NCBI RefSeq assembly: GCF_017068395.1
Contig: NZ_CP070619.1
Location: 6,448,001 to 6,512,000 of the forward strand
From: Rhodococcus pseudokoreensis
Lineage (GTDB): Bacteria > Actinomycetota > Actinomycetes > Mycobacteriales > Mycobacteriaceae
Length of the DNA stretch: 64,000 bases
Direction of reading: 5' to 3'
The notes under the pieces were generated by a model, which had not been told where the DNA came from, did no database searches, and worked only from the letters and a program-made list of their open reading frames with translations. Below, one piece after another: positions 28,557-37,342 of this stretch (the first letter of the stretch is position 1; each line of letters opens with the position of its first letter). Both the position numbers and the translations under genes were made by a program.

Positions 28557-29006
28557 ATGACCATGCCGGACAGCACGCCAGAAGGATCCGAGGGCGAGTA
28601 CAGCCTGGACGAAGAGGACCAGCTGCAGCCGGAGGACACATTGGTCGACCGAGGTGTGGACGACGTTCTCGACGAAGGGTATTCGCCTCCGGAGAAGCCG
28701 CTCGGGCTCGACGCGTTCGGAACGACGGCCGCCGAGCAGCGTGAAGGGGAGACCCTCGACCAGCGGCTCGCCGAGGAGGAACCGGATCCGGCGTTCGAGG
28801 AGGACGAGAACGCGGAGATCCTCGACGACAACGAGGTCGGACGGCAGCGTTCGGGCCGGCTTCTCGCCGAGGACGAGGGTGTGGGGGAGGACGAGGAGAA
28901 GGATCTCGTTGCCTTCGACATCGGAATCGACGGGGGAGCGGCGTCGGCAGAGGAGGCCGCGGTCCACATCGTCGACGAAGAGTCCGATCTCGACGAACTC
29001 AGCTGA
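28557..29006 (+). CDS. Highly acidic DUF5709 family protein
   Basis: 149 residues from ATG at 28557 (second ATG at 28563). Extremely rich in Asp and Glu, with the family core DTLVDRGVDDVLDEGYSPPEKP and RQRSGRLLAEDEG. Predicted largely unstructured and cytosolic; this family is restricted to actinobacteria and its function is unknown. The last eight bases overlap the convergent HxlR gene. Confidence 0.87.
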   Translation: MTMPDSTPEGSEGEYSLDEEDQLQPEDTLVDRGVDDVLDEGYSPPEKPLGLDAFGTTAAEQREGETLDQRLAEEEPDPAFEEDENAEILDDNEVGRQRSGRLLAEDEGVGEDEEKDLVAFDIGIDGGAASAEEAAVHIVDEESDLDELS

Positions 29007-29409
29007 CGCCGCGACTGGCGTCGTACTTCTCTTGCGCCGCCAGAACGTCGGGTACGCGCGACTCGACCAGTTCGATCAGTTCGATCAGGCGTGAACCGAC
29101 CTCGGCGCCGAGCGGCGTGAGGCTGTATTCGACCTTCGGCGGGATGGCCTCGAGCACGTCCCGGACGACGAGGCCGTCCCGTTCGAGTGCCTGCAGTGTC
29201 TGTGACAGCATGCGTTCGCTGACGCCGTCGACGCGTCGGCGGAGTGCGCTGAATCGGTAGTTGCCCTCGGACAGAGCCGCGAGCGCGAGCACACCCCAGC
29301 GGCCGGTGACGGTCTGCAGGGTCTCGCGCGACGCGCAGTTGCGAGCGAAGACGTCCGCTTCGAGGGTGCGGTCTTCACTTTCCTGTGCTGGGTGCGCGGG
29401 TTCGGACAT
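28999..29409 (-). CDS. qorR: HxlR-type (DUF24) redox-sensing regulator, QorR-like
   Basis: 136 residues from ATG at 29409 (MSEPAHP); an ATG at 29427 is also in frame. The winged helix is FSALRRRVDGVSERMLSQTLQALERDGLV. The N-terminal Cys (about residue 25, in ARNCASRE) is the conserved redox cysteine of this group. In C. glutamicum QorR, with the same divergent partner qor2, this Cys is oxidised by diamide and the repressor releases DNA. Divergent from the quinone oxidoreductase gene; operator candidates are in between. Symbol by analogy of arrangement. Confidence 0.85.
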   Translation of the reverse strand: MSEPAHPAQESEDRTLEADVFARNCASRETLQTVTGRWGVLALAALSEGNYRFSALRRRVDGVSERMLSQTLQALERDGLVVRDVLEAIPPKVEYSLTPLGAEVGSRLIELIELVESRVPDVLAAQEKYDASRGVS

Positions 29410-29436
29410 GCGCCCAGTGTATCCCACGAAGGGGAA

Positions 29437-29476
29437 GCACTTACTAGAGTGTTTGCACTTACGAAAAATTAGTGCA
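29437..29476. promoter_or_regulatory. Candidate QorR operator region
   Basis: gcactta occurs at 29437-29443 and 29455-29461, and tgcact (29454-29459) with agtgca (29471-29476) forms an inverted repeat with an 11-base spacer. It lies in the divergent qorR-qor2 spacer, where such regulators bind. Confidence 0.5.
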
Positions 29477-29532
29477 TGATGGAAAGTGAGCTTGAACAGT
29501 CAACTCGCACCACTACGCGCTAGGAGTTCGTC

Positions 29533-30390
29533 ATGACCATCGCCGTCACAGGAGCAACCGGACACCTCGGCAGGCTCGTTGTCGAGGCACTGCTCGACAA
29601 GGGAACGCCCGCCGCCGACATCGTCGCCGTGGTCCGCACCCCGGCCAAGGCTGCGGACCTCGCGGACCGGGGGGTCGAGGTCCGGCAGGCCGACTACAGC
29701 GACCGTGCCGCGCTCGAGACCGCATTCGCCGGCGTCGACAAGCTGCTGCTCGTCTCCGGCAGCGAGGTCGGACAGCGGGTTGCCCAGCACGCCAACGTGA
29801 TCGACGCCGCGAAGGCCGCCGGGGTCGGCTTCGTCGCCTACACCAGCGTCCTCGACGCGCAGAACAGCACGATCGGGCTGGCCGTGGAACACCGCGCCAC
29901 CGAGGATCGGCTGACGCAGTCCGGGATCGACTTCGCGCTGCTCCGCAACGGCTGGTACTGGGAGAACTACCTCGGCAGCATTCCCGCGGCGGGCGAGACC
30001 GGTGCGCTGTTCGGCAGCGCCGGGACCGGTGTCGTCGCCGCTGCCGCCCGCAAGGACTACGCCGAGGCGGCCGCCGCCGTTCTGCTCGCCGACGGGCAGG
30101 CAGGCAAGGTCTACGAACTCGGTGGCGACGAGCGCCTGACGTACAGCGAAGTGGCGGACGTCATTTCCTCCGTCATCGGAAAGCCGGTGTCGTACAAGGA
30201 CCTTCCGCAGGCCGAGTACGCCGCGGCGCTCGAGGGTGCCGGCCTGCCCGCACCGATCGCGAGCATGCTCGCCGATTCCGATGCGGGCGTCGCCGTCGGC
30301 GCTCTCGACACCGAGAGCGGCGACCTGCAGAGGCTGATCGGCCGCAACTCGACCCCTGCCGCCACCGCCCTCGCCGTGAGTACTTCTTAA
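29533..30390 (+). CDS. qor2: NAD(P)H:quinone oxidoreductase, QOR2/NmrA-like SDR
   Basis: 285 residues, ATG at 29533 with AGGAG nearby. Atypical short-chain dehydrogenase: NADP motif GATGHLGRLV at the N-terminus, VSGSEVG, AYTSVLDA and LRNGWYWENY, as in E. coli YtfG (QorB). It reduces quinones with NADPH and protects from reactive electrophiles. Regulated presumably by the divergent HxlR protein. The TAA stop is inside the palindrome 30374-30417, whose left arm encodes the last residues (VSTS). Confidence 0.9.
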   Translation: MTIAVTGATGHLGRLVVEALLDKGTPAADIVAVVRTPAKAADLADRGVEVRQADYSDRAALETAFAGVDKLLLVSGSEVGQRVAQHANVIDAAKAAGVGFVAYTSVLDAQNSTIGLAVEHRATEDRLTQSGIDFALLRNGWYWENYLGSIPAAGETGALFGSAGTGVVAAAARKDYAEAAAAVLLADGQAGKVYELGGDERLTYSEVADVISSVIGKPVSYKDLPQAEYAAALEGAGLPAPIASMLADSDAGVAVGALDTESGDLQRLIGRNSTPAATALAVSTS

Positions 30391-30417
30391 CGTCGGGCGG
30401 TTAAGAAGTACTCACGG
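30374..30417. repeat. 44-bp palindrome, copy 3 of the family
   Basis: Arms of 18 bp: ccgtgagtacttcttaac (30374-30391) and complement (30400-30417), 8-base centre that is less symmetric than in the other copies. It carries the TAA of qor2 (30388-30390) and the stop of the allophanate hydrolase gene (TCA, 30412-30414). Confidence 0.9.
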
Positions 30418-32142
30418 GCGCGAAGCGGCATAGGCGACCCAGCTCCCGAACTCGGTGATGTCCGTGGCCCCGTCGACCGCGTCGTGTGTGCAGCTGAAGC
30501 CGACCACGGCGCGGCCGTCGGACAATTCGACGCTCGTCAGGGCCATCGGGGCGGGCAGCGCCGCGAGGAAGCTGCCCAGCCCCGCGGCGGACACCCGGAA
30601 CAGTTCCCCGGAAATCGGGGAGCCCGCGCCGGGACCGCGGCGGACGAGGCCCGGCTTGGGCGGGGTGGTGTCGAGCGCGGTGAGCCGGTACGCATCCGTG
30701 GTGGTGACGGTGCCGACGAAGCGTGCCCCGATGTCCTCGAGCTGGAAGTGCAGGGGCTGCCCGCGCAGGTGCGCGCCGAACACGGCCAGTTCCACCCCCT
30801 CCTCGACGAGGGTGGGCGCGGGTGCGCCGAGGAGGCGGGCGGCGAGGTCGACGGCCACCTGATCGGCGAACGCCGGCACCACGAACATGACTCCGAACGG
30901 TTCGCCGGCGGCGGTCGGGGCGCCCGGGACGGCGACCGCCGCCATGTCGAGCAGGTTGCAGAAGTTCGTGTACGTGCCCATCCGCCGGTTGATGCCGATC
31001 GGATCCGCTTGTACGGCAGCGATGGTCGGGTGTTCGGTGGTGGTGGGCAGCAGGAGTCCGTCGAAACCGGCCAGCAGATCGCGCGTCTGCGCCTTGACGC
31101 GGGTGAGCGTGTCGAGGTCGGCGGCGAACTCGTGACCCGCGGGCTGGCGCGCCGACTCGACGATGGCGGTGACCACCGGATCGGCGCCCGCCGGCGCCGT
31201 GTCGAGGAATCGCCCGACGGCGGTGTACCGCTCGGCGACGACGGCGCCGTCGTACAGCAACCGGGCGGCGTCGAGCAGCGGGGAGACGTCGACCGCCTCG
31301 ACGGCGAACCCGCGGTCTGTCAGCGACGCGACCGTGTCGGCGAACGCCGCGCGGTACTCCGGCGTCAGCAGCGCGAGGTTCGCTTCCGTGGGAATCGCGA
31401 CGCGTGCGTGTGCGGGCGCGGCGAGCCGGACGTCGGACGGCCATGCGCGGCTGCGCGGGTCCGCGGCCGCGGGGCCCGACATGATGCGGGCGGCGGTCAC
31501 CGCCGTGTCGAGTTCGGCGGCGAACACGGTGACGCAGTCGTAGTCGACGCACGCGGGAACGACGCCGTCGGCGGGGATGGCGCCGAGCGTCGCCTTGATC
31601 CCGACGAGACCGTTGAACGCAGCCGGGACCCTGCCGGATCCCGCTGTGTCGGTGCCGATTCCGATGTCGGCGATACCGAGGGCGACGGCGACGGCGGAAC
31701 CCGAACTGGATCCGCCCGACACGCGTTCGGGGTCCCACGAGCACCGGACGGCGCCGTACGGACTGCGTGTCCCGACCAGTCCGGTCGCGAACTGGTCGAG
31801 GTTCGTCTTCCCGAGTACGACGGCGCCCTGGTCGACCAGGCGGCGCACGGATGTCGCGGTGACGCCGGGGAGATAGGCGAACTCGGGGCACGCGGCCGAC
31901 GTCGGGAGCCCGGCGACGTCGATGTTGTCCTTGACCGCCACGACCTTCCCGGCCAGGGGCAGGTGCTCGCCGGCGTCGAGGCGGGCCTGCACGGCAACGG
32001 CATCGGCGTGGACGTCCTCGGCGGGCCGGAGGGTGATCCACACCTCCGGGCGGTCCACCTCGGCGATTCGCCGGAAAGCGTCCTCGACCCGGGCGGTGGG
32101 GGACAGGCCGGTGTGTCCGCGGTTCACGGCATCGACAGTCAT
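30412..32142 (-). CDS. atzF: Allophanate hydrolase
   Basis: 576 residues, ATG at 32142, overlapping the urea carboxylase stop by one base (TGATG). Amidase-signature enzyme: catalytic Lys in VAVKDNIDVAG, cis-Ser in GGSSSGSAVA and nucleophile Ser in GTDTAGSGRVPA; a C-terminal domain typical of allophanate hydrolases follows (GAHLRGQPLHFQLEDIGARF). It hydrolyses allophanate to two ammonia and two CO2. With the upstream carboxylase it forms the ATP-dependent urea amidolyase route. Its stop is supplied by the palindrome at 30374-30417. Confidence 0.95.
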   Translation of the reverse strand: MTVDAVNRGHTGLSPTARVEDAFRRIAEVDRPEVWITLRPAEDVHADAVAVQARLDAGEHLPLAGKVVAVKDNIDVAGLPTSAACPEFAYLPGVTATSVRRLVDQGAVVLGKTNLDQFATGLVGTRSPYGAVRCSWDPERVSGGSSSGSAVAVALGIADIGIGTDTAGSGRVPAAFNGLVGIKATLGAIPADGVVPACVDYDCVTVFAAELDTAVTAARIMSGPAAADPRSRAWPSDVRLAAPAHARVAIPTEANLALLTPEYRAAFADTVASLTDRGFAVEAVDVSPLLDAARLLYDGAVVAERYTAVGRFLDTAPAGADPVVTAIVESARQPAGHEFAADLDTLTRVKAQTRDLLAGFDGLLLPTTTEHPTIAAVQADPIGINRRMGTYTNFCNLLDMAAVAVPGAPTAAGEPFGVMFVVPAFADQVAVDLAARLLGAPAPTLVEEGVELAVFGAHLRGQPLHFQLEDIGARFVGTVTTTDAYRLTALDTTPPKPGLVRRGPGAGSPISGELFRVSAAGLGSFLAALPAPMALTSVELSDGRAVVGFSCTHDAVDGATDITEFGSWVAYAASRP

Positions 32143-35100
32143 CAGTTTTCTGCTCCAATCACGACGAGAGGGGTGCCCGGTTCGACGATCGCGCCCGGTG
32201 ACACGAGGACTTCGAGGACAATGCCCGGCGAGGTGAACGCGACCGGCATCTCGAGTTTCATCGCCTCGAGCACCACGGCGTTCTGGCCCGCGTCGACGCG
32301 CTGCCCGGCCTCGACCTCGACGCGCCACACGCTTCCGACCATCGGTGCCTCGACGACGACGGCGCCCGGCGGGAGGTCGCCGCGTGCGGACGGCTCGGGT
32401 GCGGGGGCCTGTTCGACGCGGTCGAATTCGCCCGACGCACGCCACGCCGCCTTCTCGATGTCGAACGCCGCGGACTGCCGGGCGTCGAACGCGGCGATGG
32501 ATTCGGCGTTGTCCTTCAGGAACTTCAGGTGGTCGGCGAACGCGAACGTGCCGTCGGATATCTCCGCGTCGAACCGCCCGGCCACCGCCTGCGCGCGGTA
32601 CTCGCGCAACTGCTCCGGGGTGACAGGTTCCCACACGATGCGGTCGAAGAACCGGAACATCCAGGGTTTGCCCTCGTCGAACGGGCGGTGCTGCCGGTAG
32701 CCCGACCAGATCGGGACGGTGCGGCCGATCAGCTGGTAGCCGCCCGGCGACTCCATCCCGTAGACGCACAGGTACTTGCCGCCGATCCCGACGGCGTCGG
32801 ACGGGGTCCAGGTGCGGGCCGGGTTGTACTTGGTGGTGACCAGGCGGTGCCGCGGGTCGAGGGGCACGGCCAGGGGTGCGCCGAGGTAGACGTCGCCGAG
32901 CCCCAGCACCAGGTATTCGGCGTCGAACACGGCGTCCCGGACGTCGTCGACGCTGTCCAATCCGTTGATTCGCCGGATGAATTCGGTGTTCGACGGCAGC
33001 CACGGCGCCTTTTCGCGCACCCCGCTGCGGTAGCGGTCGATGGCCTCCGCGATGGACGGGTCGTCGAACGACAACGGCAACCGGACCGTGCGACTCGGAA
33101 CCACCAGATCGTGCGTCGCCGGCAGCAGTTCCTCGATGTCCTGGAGGATGTCCAGCAGTCGTCCGGCCGGGAGGCGGTCGGCGTCGAAGTGCAGGTGCAG
33201 CGACCGGACACCCGGGGTGATGTCGACGATGCCCGGGACGTGGCGCCGGACCAGCGCCTCCGACAGCGCGTGGACGCGCATGCGCAGCCCGAGGTCCAGT
33301 TCCCGGTCCCCGTATTCGACGAGGACGTTGTCGTCGCCGGCGCGCAGGTACGCGACCTCCGGTCGGTCCAGGATCGGCGCGATGCGGTGCAGCACCCCGC
33401 CGTCGCTGTGCGCCGACCGGGTCGCCTCGGGTGGAACATCCAGTCTGCGAGAAGAATCCGACGCTCGCAGCGAGTGCGCACCGTCGTCGGAGACGGCGAC
33501 GAACCGCACGCTGTCGCCGGGCCGGATCTGCCCGAGCTTCCACCGGTGGGCCTTGGACACGGTGAGCGGGCACGCGAAACCGCCGAGGCTGGGGCCGTCG
33601 GGGCCGAGCAGAATCGGAGTGTCGCCGGAGACGTTGAGGGCTCCGACGCTGTACGGGTTGTCGTGCAGGTTCGACGGGTGCAGTCCGGCGTCGCCGCCGT
33701 CGGTCCTCGACCAGACCGGTTTGGGGCCGTCGAGTCGGAGTCCGGTCCGGTTCGCGTGGGTCTGGACCTTCCAGGCGGTGTCGTAGAACTGCGCCATGTC
33801 GGAATCGGTGAAATAGGCGGGTGCCGGCTGCGGTCCCTCGGTGACGGCGAGATGCCACACGTGCGTGAACTCCGGGCGCGAGTCCTCCGGGACGGGATGC
33901 GGCGCGCCGAGACCCGTCGTGTTCTCGAACAGCGAGTCGTCGAACAGGCCCAGCACGTCGCCTGTGGCGACGGCCTTGCCCGTGATGCCGCCGAACCCGC
34001 CGAGCGTGAACGTGGCTGCGCTGCCGTGATACAGGGGGGCGTCGATCCCGCCCCGGAACGCGACGTACGTGCGCAGGCCTGTGTCCGCCGGAGTGCCGAT
34101 GTCGAGTACGGACCCGGCAGACACTTCCACCGGGTGCCACAGGGGGATCGGCTCGCCGTCGAGGGTGACCGGGGCGTCGGCGCCGCCCACGCAGATCACG
34201 GTGGCGTCCGAGAACACCAGGCGCGGCCCCTGCAGGGTGCATTCGAGCCCCGGTGCGCCGGCCGGATTGCCGACCGCCGTGTTGACCAGCTGGAAGGACA
34301 GGTCGTCCATCGGCCCGGACGGGGGAATTCCGACCTCCCACAGACCGATTCGGCCGGGGTGGTCCTGCACGGTGGTCATCGTGCCCGCGCGGAGGACGTC
34401 GACGCGGCGTCCGGTGGGCCGCAGATCGGCCAGCGACTGCGTGGTGTGCTCGGCGTCCAGGACGGTGTCGGCGACGCAGATCCGCCGGAGCTGGGGCAGG
34501 TTGGTCTGGATCCCGTAGATATGGGTGTCGGCGAGCGCCTCCGCGAGGGCGGCGAACGCCGCCGTGCGCCGGTGCCCGCGGGTGATCACCTTCGCCAGCA
34601 TCGGGTCGTAGTACGCGCTCACCTCGGTGCCCGTGTCGACCCACGTCTCCACCCGCGTGTGAGCCGGGAACTCCACACCCGTGAGGCGTCCGGCGCTGGG
34701 ACGGTAGTCGTGGCCGGGGTCCTCGGCGTAGATGCGGGCCTCGACGGCGGTGCCCCTGATCTCGGGTCCGGAGTCGGGCAGCCCGTCCAGCATGGAACCG
34801 TCGCCGCGGGCGAGCCTCAGCATCCACTCGACGAGATCCACCCCGGTGACCTCCTCGGTCACCGGGTGCTCCACCTGCAGTCGGGTGTTCATCTCGAGGA
34901 ACGACGCCTCACCGCGGTCCACGTCGTAGACGAACTCGACGGTTCCGGCCGACCGGTAGTTCACCGAGGACGCGAGACCGCGGGACGCGCTCAGGAGTTG
35001 TTCCACCACCTCGTCGGAGAGTCCGGGTGCCGGAGCCTCCTCCACCACCTTCTGGTTGCGGCGCTGCAGCGAGCAGTCGCGGGTGCCGAGGCTGAGCGTG

Positions 35101-35792
35101 CGGCCGCGGCCGTCGCCGAACACCTGCACCTCGATGTGCCGGGCGCGGGCCACGAAGCGTTCCAGGAACACCCCCGAGGAGGAGAAGTTGGCCTGGGCGA
35201 GGCGCTGGACGCGGTCGTAGGCTTCGCGGAGTTCCGCGGCGTCGAAGCACGCCTGCATCCCGATGCCGCCACCGCCGCCGACCGCCTTGATCATCACCGG
35301 ATAGCCGATGTCGGAGGCCGCGGACATGGCGGCGCCGGCGGAGTCGAGGAGCCCGCTGCCCGCGACGAGCGGGACGCCGACGGCGCGAGCGGCCTCGCGT
35401 GCGGTGTGCTTGTTGCCGAAGGTGCGCAACTGTTCGGGGGTGGGACCGACGAACGCGATGCCCGCGGATTCCGCCGCGGCGGCGAACGCGTCGTTCTCCG
35501 ACAGGAACCCGTACCCGGGATGAATCGCACCGGCGCCCGTGGCGAGTGCGGCCTCCACGACGGCGTCGGCGCGCAGATACGACTCGGGGGCGGGAGCCGG
35601 GCCGAGCCGGACGGCGACGTCGGCCATCTCGACGTGTGCGGCCGCGGAATCGGCGTCGGAGTACACCGCGACCGTCTTCAGTCCGAGGAGGTGCGCGGTT
35701 CGCATGATGCGGCAGGCGATTTCGCCCCGGTTCGCGACGAGCAGGGTGTCGAAGGAGTACTCGATCGGCGGCGTATTCATCCCTGTGGACAT
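32142..35792 (-). CDS. uca: Urea carboxylase (biotin-dependent)
   Basis: 1216 residues from ATG at 35792 (alternative ATG 35780). Order of domains: biotin carboxylase (about 10-460; LLVANRGEIACRI, the ATP loop GGGGIGMQ, EMNTRLQVEHPVTEE), then AHS2- and AHS1-type carboxyltransferase domains (about 475-1080), and a C-terminal biotinyl domain with EAMKLEM (biotin on Lys). It carboxylates urea to allophanate with ATP and bicarbonate. Members of this family that really use guanidine cannot be separated by eye; the linked urt transporter favours urea. Coupled to atzF by TGATG; a stem-loop leader separates it from atoE. Confidence 0.95.
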   Translation of the reverse strand: MSTGMNTPPIEYSFDTLLVANRGEIACRIMRTAHLLGLKTVAVYSDADSAAAHVEMADVAVRLGPAPAPESYLRADAVVEAALATGAGAIHPGYGFLSENDAFAAAAESAGIAFVGPTPEQLRTFGNKHTAREAARAVGVPLVAGSGLLDSAGAAMSAASDIGYPVMIKAVGGGGGIGMQACFDAAELREAYDRVQRLAQANFSSSGVFLERFVARARHIEVQVFGDGRGRTLSLGTRDCSLQRRNQKVVEEAPAPGLSDEVVEQLLSASRGLASSVNYRSAGTVEFVYDVDRGEASFLEMNTRLQVEHPVTEEVTGVDLVEWMLRLARGDGSMLDGLPDSGPEIRGTAVEARIYAEDPGHDYRPSAGRLTGVEFPAHTRVETWVDTGTEVSAYYDPMLAKVITRGHRRTAAFAALAEALADTHIYGIQTNLPQLRRICVADTVLDAEHTTQSLADLRPTGRRVDVLRAGTMTTVQDHPGRIGLWEVGIPPSGPMDDLSFQLVNTAVGNPAGAPGLECTLQGPRLVFSDATVICVGGADAPVTLDGEPIPLWHPVEVSAGSVLDIGTPADTGLRTYVAFRGGIDAPLYHGSAATFTLGGFGGITGKAVATGDVLGLFDDSLFENTTGLGAPHPVPEDSRPEFTHVWHLAVTEGPQPAPAYFTDSDMAQFYDTAWKVQTHANRTGLRLDGPKPVWSRTDGGDAGLHPSNLHDNPYSVGALNVSGDTPILLGPDGPSLGGFACPLTVSKAHRWKLGQIRPGDSVRFVAVSDDGAHSLRASDSSRRLDVPPEATRSAHSDGGVLHRIAPILDRPEVAYLRAGDDNVLVEYGDRELDLGLRMRVHALSEALVRRHVPGIVDITPGVRSLHLHFDADRLPAGRLLDILQDIEELLPATHDLVVPSRTVRLPLSFDDPSIAEAIDRYRSGVREKAPWLPSNTEFIRRINGLDSVDDVRDAVFDAEYLVLGLGDVYLGAPLAVPLDPRHRLVTTKYNPARTWTPSDAVGIGGKYLCVYGMESPGGYQLIGRTVPIWSGYRQHRPFDEGKPWMFRFFDRIVWEPVTPEQLREYRAQAVAGRFDAEISDGTFAFADHLKFLKDNAESIAAFDARQSAAFDIEKAAWRASGEFDRVEQAPAPEPSARGDLPPGAVVVEAPMVGSVWRVEVEAGQRVDAGQNAVVLEAMKLEMPVAFTSPGIVLEVLVSPGAIVEPGTPLVVIGAEN

Positions 35793-35796
35793 GGTT

Positions 35797-35802
35797 GTAT
35801 AC
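35797..35802. promoter_or_regulatory. GTATAC core upstream of uca, candidate GntR half-operator
   Basis: ttGTATACgc immediately precedes the uca start. The same GTATAC core occurs upstream of urtA (44441-44446). FCD-type GntR regulators often bind T-G-T-A-T-A-C-A-like palindromes, and a gntR gene is linked. Confidence 0.35.
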
Positions 35803-35811
35803 GCTAAGGAC

Positions 35812-35862
35812 GAGGTGTTTCACCGAGATTTCTCGAAGTAAAGCGTGGGTTAGTAACACCTC
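35812..35862 (-). promoter_or_regulatory. Stem-loop in the uca leader, directly after atoE
   Basis: Outer arms gaggtgtt (35812-35819) and aacacctc (35855-35862) enclose an inner hairpin cgaga/tctcg (35824-35828 and 35831-35835). It begins one base from the atoE stop and ends 19 bases before uca. It could be an intergenic attenuator, a processing site or a ligand-responsive leader. I could not match it to a ykkC-type guanidine riboswitch. Confidence 0.5.
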
Positions 35863-37302
35863 TCACGGTGTCGACGGCTGCACCGGGGGAACGAAGTCGA
35901 ATGTCGTGCCGAGCAGCCACACCAGCAGCAGGACCACCGGCAGGTGGAACATGAACTGCAGGAACGTGAATCCCACCAGATCGCGCGCCCGGAGCCCCAG
36001 CACCGCGAGCAGGGGGAGCATGAAGAACGGGTTGATCAGGTTCGGCAGCGCCTCGGCGACGTTGTACACCTGGACCGTCCAGCCCAGGTTCATCTGGACG
36101 TCGGTGGCCGACTGCATGACGTACGGCGCCTCGACCAGCCACTTTCCGCCGCCGGACGGCACGAACAGGCCCAGTACGACGGTGTAGAGGGCGATGACGA
36201 CGGTGAACGCGCCGCCGCTGCCGATGTTCGTGAAGAACTCGGCCAGGTGCTCCGAGATGGTGAGGCCGTTTCTGCCCTCGGCCTTGGTGAGGATCGCGGC
36301 CATCGCGGCGTACAGCGGAAACTGGACCAGAATCCCGGCCGTGGCTGGGACGGCCAGGGCGACGGCCTGCAGGAATTTGCGCGGCGTTCCGTGCAGCACC
36401 AGCCCCAGCATGAGAAAGACCAGCAGATAACCGTTGAGGCTGCTGACAACGGTGAGCAGGGGTTTGGTCGCCAGCTGGGAGACGAGCCATCCCAACGTCA
36501 TCAGACCGGCGAGTATCGGCAGGATCCGGCTGTACTCGAGCCATTCTCCCGGACGCGATCGGGGCGGGACCTCCTTCGGGCGGTCGTCGAGGTCCACCTC
36601 CAAGTCTTGGGCGGTGGTGACGGCGGCGCCCCTCGGCGCCGAGAAGTGGGCGATCACCACGGTCAGGGCGATGATGACGGCGCACATCAGCAGCGACTGC
36701 CAGGTGAAGATCGTGGTGCCGAAGTCGAGAACGCCGGTGATCTTCAGCAGCGCGGGCGGCAGCGAGGCCGCGGTGGCCTGGAGTTGGGCGGCGGAGGACG
36801 ACATGCCGAGCGCCCACACCGCGCCCAGGCCCATGAAGGCCGCCGCGCCCAGGGCGCGGTAGTCCACTCGCAGGTCGGTCCGGCGCGCGATCGCCCGGGC
36901 CAGCAGCCCGCCGAACACCAAGCTGAGGCCCCAGTTCAGGAACGAGACCGACATCGACAGGAAGGCCACGAAACTGACTGCGCTGCGTGCAGTGCCGGGC
37001 ACCGTCGCCAGACGGTCGATCAGCCGGGCCACCGGCGGGGACGTCGCGACCACGTACCCGGTCAGCACCACCATCGCCATCTGCAGGGTGAACGCGGTCA
37101 GATCCCAGAACCCGTCGCCGAACGCATCCACCACTTCCTGCGGAGACGAACCGTTGGCCAGCGCGGCCACCGCGACGACGAAGACACCGACGAGGGCGAA
37201 GACGTAGGCGTCCGGAAACCACTTCTCCGTCCACCCGGCCAGCGACTGCGCAACCCGCGCCAGACCCTTCTCGGAACGGACGTCTTCGGTGGCGGAGGTC
37301 AT
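35863..37302 (-). CDS. atoE: Short-chain fatty acid transporter, AtoE family
   Basis: 479 residues, ATG at 37302, about 12 membrane segments. Family features include the N-terminal WFPDAYVFALVGVF, MSVSFLNWGLSLVFGGLLAR, and PSGGGKWLVEAPYVM near the C-terminus. AtoE-type permeases import acetoacetate or butyrate-sized acids. It lies in the minus-strand series SDR-CMD-atoE-uca-atzF, 40 bases after the CMD gene and 70 bases before uca. Why a fatty acid permease travels with urea carboxylase is unclear. Confidence 0.9.
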   Translation of the reverse strand: MTSATEDVRSEKGLARVAQSLAGWTEKWFPDAYVFALVGVFVVAVAALANGSSPQEVVDAFGDGFWDLTAFTLQMAMVVLTGYVVATSPPVARLIDRLATVPGTARSAVSFVAFLSMSVSFLNWGLSLVFGGLLARAIARRTDLRVDYRALGAAAFMGLGAVWALGMSSSAAQLQATAASLPPALLKITGVLDFGTTIFTWQSLLMCAVIIALTVVIAHFSAPRGAAVTTAQDLEVDLDDRPKEVPPRSRPGEWLEYSRILPILAGLMTLGWLVSQLATKPLLTVVSSLNGYLLVFLMLGLVLHGTPRKFLQAVALAVPATAGILVQFPLYAAMAAILTKAEGRNGLTISEHLAEFFTNIGSGGAFTVVIALYTVVLGLFVPSGGGKWLVEAPYVMQSATDVQMNLGWTVQVYNVAEALPNLINPFFMLPLLAVLGLRARDLVGFTFLQFMFHLPVVLLLVWLLGTTFDFVPPVQPSTP

Positions 37303-37342
37303 GCAGCCGTTCCTCTTCTCTGCGTTCTGCGCGATGCGAAGC

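Noticed and set aside
30412..34827. 1471-residue frame joining antisense-like sequence to allophanate hydrolase
   Set aside because: Only the part from the ATG at 32142 matches allophanate hydrolase; the upstream part is a shifted frame of the urea carboxylase gene, whose own frame is intact.
35793..35862. Guanidine (ykkC-type) riboswitch ahead of uca
   Set aside because: A stem-loop is present but I could not match the conserved ykkC, mini-ykkC or ykkC-III cores. Kept only as an unassigned structure.
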